Source: Asaia sp037151935
GTDB lineage: Bacteria > Pseudomonadota > Alphaproteobacteria > Acetobacterales > Acetobacteraceae
NCBI RefSeq assembly: GCF_051628905.1
Contig: NZ_CP157575.1
Location: forward strand, 1-64,000
Length of the DNA stretch: 64,000 nucleotides
Reading direction: 5' to 3'
The notes under the pieces are model-generated. The model worked only from the letters and a program-made list of their open reading frames with translations, was not told the DNA's origin and made no database searches. Below are positions 60,641 through 64,000 of this stretch, one piece after another (the stretch's first letter is position 1; each line of letters starts with the position of its first letter). Position numbers and translations under genes: made by a program.

Positions 60641-60674
60641 ATATAAACTATCCACGATGATCGTGTGTTTATAT
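60641..60674. promoter_or_regulatory. Nested palindrome between the sulfite reductase and flavin reductase genes
   Basis: ATATAAAC (60641-60648) and GTTTATAT (60667-60674) are exact reverse complements, enclosing CACGAT (60653-60658) and ATCGTG (60660-60665), also exact. It lies 39 bases before the sulfite operon and 128 before the divergent flavin reductase gene. Two nested palindromes suggest a dimeric regulator site, offset by three bases on one arm. Confidence 0.55.
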
Positions 60675-60801
60675 CTCAGGAAACCGTGGCGGGAGCAAGG
60701 CGCTAACCCACGCTCCGGTTCAGGAAATTGCGCTTTCGCCTCTTGCAGCGGGGAAGAATTACCGCATACCGGACCTGATAACCCTGCGTGGAGCCGAGAC
60801 G

Positions 60802-61296
60802 ATGCCTCAACGTCCCCCCTTGTCGAAAGAAATTTTTCGCGATGCCATGGCGCGTCTTGCGAGTGCGGTGACGATCATCACCACCGATGGCGAGAACGGA
60901 CGGCATGGTTTCACGGCATCGGCCGTGTGCAGCGTTTCTGACGATCCGGCGACGCTGCTGGTCTGCGTCAATCGCACGGCCTCCACGCATGCTCATCTCG
61001 TGCGCCACGGTCTGCTCGCGATCAATATTCTGGCTCACGAGCAGGAAGCGCTCTCCACGCTGTTCGGTAGCTCGCGTTACGACATGGAGGCGCGTTTTGC
61101 CGCAGGGCAGTGGCGCACGGGTGAAATCGGGATGCCCTTGCTCGAAGGTGCTCTGGTGACGCTGGAATGCCGAATCAGCCTGACACAGGAGATCGGCACC
61201 CATAGCGTGTTTTTCGTCGAACCGCTTTGCGCCGAGTTCACCCGCGAGGAAGCCAAGGGGCTGGTCTGGTTCGACCGTGCCTATCGCCGGGCCTGA
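60802..61296 (+). CDS. Flavin reductase family protein (FMN-binding split-barrel)
   Basis: A 164-residue NAD(P)H:flavin oxidoreductase-like protein, the small component that hands reduced flavin to monooxygenases. It matches the family in FRDAMARLASAVTIITTDGE near 12, the flavin-binding HGFTASAVCSVSDDPA near 35 and the HSVFFVEP strand near 135. GGAG lies eight bases before the start. It is divergent from the sulfite operon. A role in supplying electrons for sulfur assimilation or sulfonate use is inference from position; RutF-like roles are alternatives. Confidence 0.87.
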   Translation: MPQRPPLSKEIFRDAMARLASAVTIITTDGENGRHGFTASAVCSVSDDPATLLVCVNRTASTHAHLVRHGLLAINILAHEQEALSTLFGSSRYDMEARFAAGQWRTGEIGMPLLEGALVTLECRISLTQEIGTHSVFFVEPLCAEFTREEAKGLVWFDRAYRRA

Positions 61297-61320
61297 CCCG
61301 GCAATAAATGCAGGGCTTTG

Positions 61321-62514
61321 TCAGATCAGGTCGACAAGCGCATCGATCGTGTCGATCTGGAAGGCCTTCTGAACAAGCGTTCTCCCTGCGATCAGGGCGC
61401 GACGTCGCGCCTCGATCTCGCTTTCGCGGTCCTGACCGGCTTCGTAATCGGCAATCTGCGCAAAGCCGATCGTGCGTCTGATCAGCTCCAGCCCGGCAAA
61501 ACCGGCGCAATCATGCAGGATCTGCTGAAAAAACCGCGTGCGCTCTGCCGCAGAATTTGCGGGACGGGTGAGTGAGCCCATATCCCCGTGCTGAGCGCTG
61601 GACTCCCAGCGTTCGAGATATGCGCCTTTAAAGCTAGACCAAAGCAGCGTGATTTCGTCTCGCATCCAGTCTTCATGCTCTGGCTGGGCATAGGCATTCA
61701 TGACCAGATTGGCGAGAAACATGCCGAGATCGAAGCCTATCGGCCCGTAAAGGGCGAATTCGCCGTCGATTATCCGCACATCGTCGCCCGAGATCATGAC
61801 CGAGCCGGTATGGAGATCGCCGTGCAGCAGGGCCTGGCTGCTGGTGAGAAAACGCTCCTGCAACCGCTCGACTGCAGAATGCAGCGCGCTGTCTTCCTGC
61901 AACCCGGCGACGAGATCGTCCAGCTCGGGGCTGATCCAGCGATTGCGCGGGCAGTCGCTGCGATAGGGATCGGTCAGAACGAGATCGACCGTGATGCGCG
62001 TCAGAGCCAGATTGCGCGAGAACAGGTCGCGCAGCGCGTAGACATCTTCGAAGGCAAGCGCGCGCCACGACGTAGCATGGCTGGCATGGCCGATAAACTC
62101 GCCGATACGCGCGGCAAACCCGGCAGGCGCCACGCCGGTGATCAGCGCATTGCGCAGCACGTTATGGGTGGAGAGGTCTTCCATCACGATCAGGAAGAGC
62201 CCCTCATCGAGATGATAAAGCGCCGGTATCTGATGACCTACAGCCGGGCTGACCGCCTGCATCCAGCGCGCCTCGAAAAGCGTGCGCTCCAGAGGCATGG
62301 CCCAGGCGGGGTCGACACGCACATAGGGCAAAGACTGCTTGCAGCAGACGCTGCCCATGGGGCCGGAGACGATGAAAACCGTATTCAGATTGCCGTCGCT
62401 GACCTCGCGCGCCGTCCAGTCGGCAGCGTTGCCACCGAGCTGGGCTTTCAGCGGGGCGAGGGTGGAGAGATGGTCGATAAGGGTCGAGGCGGTCAGGGGG
62501 CGATAGGCGCTCAT
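61321..62514 (-). CDS. mtnK: S-methyl-5-thioribose kinase
   Basis: MtnK phosphorylates methylthioribose in the methionine salvage pathway. The 397-residue protein has the kinase-fold hallmarks: VSDGNLNTVFIV near 38, CCKQSLPYVRV near 58 (ATP-binding Lys), LLHGDLHTGSVMI near 231 (catalytic Asp) and IIDGEFALYGPIGFDLG near 248 (metal-binding region). Full length for the family. It overlaps the upstream Nudix gene by four bases. mtnA and later salvage genes are not present in the window. Confidence 0.92.
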   Translation of the reverse strand: MSAYRPLTASTLIDHLSTLAPLKAQLGGNAADWTAREVSDGNLNTVFIVSGPMGSVCCKQSLPYVRVDPAWAMPLERTLFEARWMQAVSPAVGHQIPALYHLDEGLFLIVMEDLSTHNVLRNALITGVAPAGFAARIGEFIGHASHATSWRALAFEDVYALRDLFSRNLALTRITVDLVLTDPYRSDCPRNRWISPELDDLVAGLQEDSALHSAVERLQERFLTSSQALLHGDLHTGSVMISGDDVRIIDGEFALYGPIGFDLGMFLANLVMNAYAQPEHEDWMRDEITLLWSSFKGAYLERWESSAQHGDMGSLTRPANSAAERTRFFQQILHDCAGFAGLELIRRTIGFAQIADYEAGQDRESEIEARRRALIAGRTLVQKAFQIDTIDALVDLI

Positions 62515-63215
62515 GGGGCGAGGCGCTCCAGCAGGGCGCGCGTGGTTGGCAGAACGCGCGATGTAAGAGGGGCGATCTCATGCCAGGGATGGCACTCGAG
62601 CGCGTCATATTCGTCATTGGCGCGTGCGCGCCAGGCCGCCTTTATGGCGGCGAAATCCTGCCCGGCGTGGATGGCAAATCCGATATCGACGATATGGGTG
62701 GTGTCATGCTCACAGGCGAGAAACGGTCCGCTGACCGACACGCCGTCGCTCAGGCCGACCTCCTCTTCCAGCTCCTTGAGAAGCTGCGCTCTCAAATCGA
62801 TCGTTTCGTCGCCTGTCCGTGCTTCGACGCTACCCGCGGGTACGCCCTGCCAGAAACCGGGGAGGTATAGCGAAGAGGGGTTGCGGCGCCCCAGAACGAC
62901 TCCATCAGGGCAGATCAGAAGGGCGGTTACGGCCAGAGAGCGTAGCTTGAGTCGGGCACCGAGTTCCGCCGAGCGCATTTGCGCCAGCACCCAGCGATAT
63001 TCGCACCAGAACCCCGTGAGAGCCGTCTCCGCCAGGCCCGAGAGGCAAAAGACGCGCCCGTTGTAAAGTCCGGGATGTTTCTGAAGCGTCTCCTGCCAGA
63101 TGGCCTCTATGCCTCGCTCCAGCGCCGGATCCGAAATTGGCGGCGCTTCGTGGCAGGTGACGGCGATTTCAGGAGAGAGCGCGGTCAGGCTCCAGCTCTG
63201 CTCTGTCGGGTTCAT
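62511..63215 (-). CDS. Nudix hydrolase with long N-terminal extension
   Basis: A 234-residue Nudix protein, hydrolysing a nucleoside diphosphate linked to another group. The Nudix core begins near 90 (RSLAVTALLICPDGVVLGRR) with PGFWQGVPAGSVEA near 120; the catalytic helix reads KELEEEVGL near 145-153, where the usual Arg is Lys and about two residues are inserted before it relative to the strict box. The first about 90 residues (with HPGLYNGRVFCLSG) form an extra domain. The substrate is unknown. It sits between an aldo/keto reductase and mtnK with four-base overlaps on both sides. Confidence 0.85.
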   Translation of the reverse strand: MNPTEQSWSLTALSPEIAVTCHEAPPISDPALERGIEAIWQETLQKHPGLYNGRVFCLSGLAETALTGFWCEYRWVLAQMRSAELGARLKLRSLAVTALLICPDGVVLGRRNPSSLYLPGFWQGVPAGSVEARTGDETIDLRAQLLKELEEEVGLSDGVSVSGPFLACEHDTTHIVDIGFAIHAGQDFAAIKAAWRARANDEYDALECHPWHEIAPLTSRVLPTTRALLERLAP

Positions 63216-64000
63216 GACTTTGCCTCATGGGCTGCAAGCATTGTCTTGAGTTCTGCATCGAGGTCGTCGCTCGTCTCGAGCATGCAGGAGCGCGCATTGT
63301 CCTGCATCTGCGCCTCGGAAGTTGCGCCTGCGATGACGCTGGCTACCGTCTCGTGTCCGAGCAGCCAGCCGAACGCCAGATCGGCCAGACTGCGTTCGTG
63401 ACGCTGCGCGAGCCCGGCGAGTGCCTCAATCAGCGTCCATATTGACGAGTCGCGGTAGCGGTCCTGAAGATAGGTCCATGCCGCCAGACGCGACCCCGCA
63501 GGTGGCGATGAGTCCCGACGGTATTTGCCGGTGAGCATTCCTGAAGCGAGCGGAAAATATGGCAACAAGCCGAGGCCGAATTGACGCAGCGCGGGCAGCA
63601 GGTCGGTTCGCGCCCTGCGTTCGAGAAGAGAGAACTCGTCCTGACAGGAGATGATACCAGCCAGTCTGTCGCGTCTGGCGATATGGCACGCATCGACGAC
63701 CTGCCAGGCGGGGAGGTTCGAGACGCCTGCATAGCGTATCTTGCCCGCCCGAATCAGGTCGTTGAGCGCATGAAGCGTTTCGTCGAGTGGCGTGCGCGGG
63801 TCGGGGCAGTGGAGCTGATAGAGGTCGATACGGTCGGTCCGCAGTCGCCTCAGGCTCGCCTCGACCGCCTGCATGATGTAGCGGCGCGAGGCTCCCGAGG
63901 CATTGCCCGCATCGTCACCCCCCGAGATCATGCTCATGCCGAATTTTGTGGCAATTACCGCCTTGTCGCGTTTGCCGCAGAGCGCGGCGCCCAGCGCCTC
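63212..64000 (-). CDS. Aldo/keto reductase, 5' part beyond the window
   Basis: The visible 262 residues are the C-terminal part of an NADP-linked aldo/keto reductase. The reading frame continues to the last base of the window (AVIATKFGMSM), so the start and the catalytic Tyr lie outside. Visible marks are the catalytic Lys of IATKFG, the active-site His of LYQLHCPDPRTP and IRYAGVSNLPAWQVV. The ATG at 63937 inside the frame is not the true start. It overlaps the Nudix gene by four bases, making an AKR-Nudix-mtnK operon. Confidence 0.88.
   Translation of the reverse strand, partial: EALGAALCGKRDKAVIATKFGMSMISGGDDAGNASGASRRYIMQAVEASLRRLRTDRIDLYQLHCPDPRTPLDETLHALNDLIRAGKIRYAGVSNLPAWQVVDACHIARRDRLAGIISCQDEFSLLERRARTDLLPALRQFGLGLLPYFPLASGMLTGKYRRDSSPPAGSRLAAWTYLQDRYRDSSIWTLIEALAGLAQRHERSLADLAFGWLLGHETVASVIAGATSEAQMQDNARSCMLETSDDLDAELKTMLAAHEAKS

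Overview
The window begins exactly at the ATG of dnaA and is a chromosomal, GC-rich, densely coding stretch. About 61 protein genes can be supported, including a short rpmG at 21071-21238. No rRNA, tRNA, CRISPR array, insertion sequence or prophage gene was seen. Several features point to an alphaproteobacterium, and most plausibly to an acetic acid bacterium (Acetobacteraceae). These are the SOS box of the GTTC-N7-GTTC type, a PDH E1-beta carrying its own lipoyl domain, the DUF2849-sulfite reductase-DUF934 cluster, and ppiD joined to trp genes. The family assignment is from gene content and memory of related genomes, not from a search.

Layout. 1-3740 is the replication cluster dnaA-dnaN-recF. 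3741-4198 is AT-rich non-coding DNA in front of an unfamiliar CDP-glycerol-phosphotransferase-like gene (4199-5347). 5544-10292 holds guaB, an RsmB-type rRNA methylase and a large cation/proton antiporter. 10330-13788 holds an L,D-transpeptidase-domain protein, an orphan OmpR-type regulator, xth and a dipeptidase. 14086-17638 holds uvrC, pgsA and a lipoprotein. 17687-20082 is a divergent EamA exporter/MocR regulator pair, followed by lexA and rpmG. 21371-27829 is mainly minus strand (ftsB, eno, osmC-like, kdsA, pyrG, secG, tpiA).

28068-34120 is a plus-strand run ppiD-trpE-trpG-trpD-trpC. It is followed by pdhA-pdhB-pdhC-lpdA-lipA-ratA (34225-40721), which builds and lipoylates pyruvate dehydrogenase. 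40853-47283 holds a small secreted protein, cydD-cydC, an OmpA-like lipoprotein and recQ. 47483-54818 holds a beta-barrel porin, a PCuAC-like protein, nrdR-nusB-thiL, a GNAT-like protein, an SDR and glucokinase. 55145-58036 pairs dctA with an outer-membrane porin. 58230-60602 is the sulfite-reduction cluster, with a divergent flavin reductase. The right end is an overlapping minus-strand run: aldo/keto reductase (cut by the window edge), Nudix hydrolase and mtnK.

Most of the window is ordinary housekeeping, and no clearly new multi-gene system is visible. The items most worth checking are regulatory DNA: a MocR operator set, a nested palindrome between the sulfite reductase and flavin reductase genes, a nested hairpin ahead of pdhA, a palindrome over the dctA promoter, and DnaA boxes around uvrC-pgsA. 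Among genes, the most notable are the AT-rich unknown at 4199, the mtnK-Nudix-AKR operon, a PCuAC-like protein lacking the methionine ligands, and an L,D-transpeptidase domain protein without a signal peptide.
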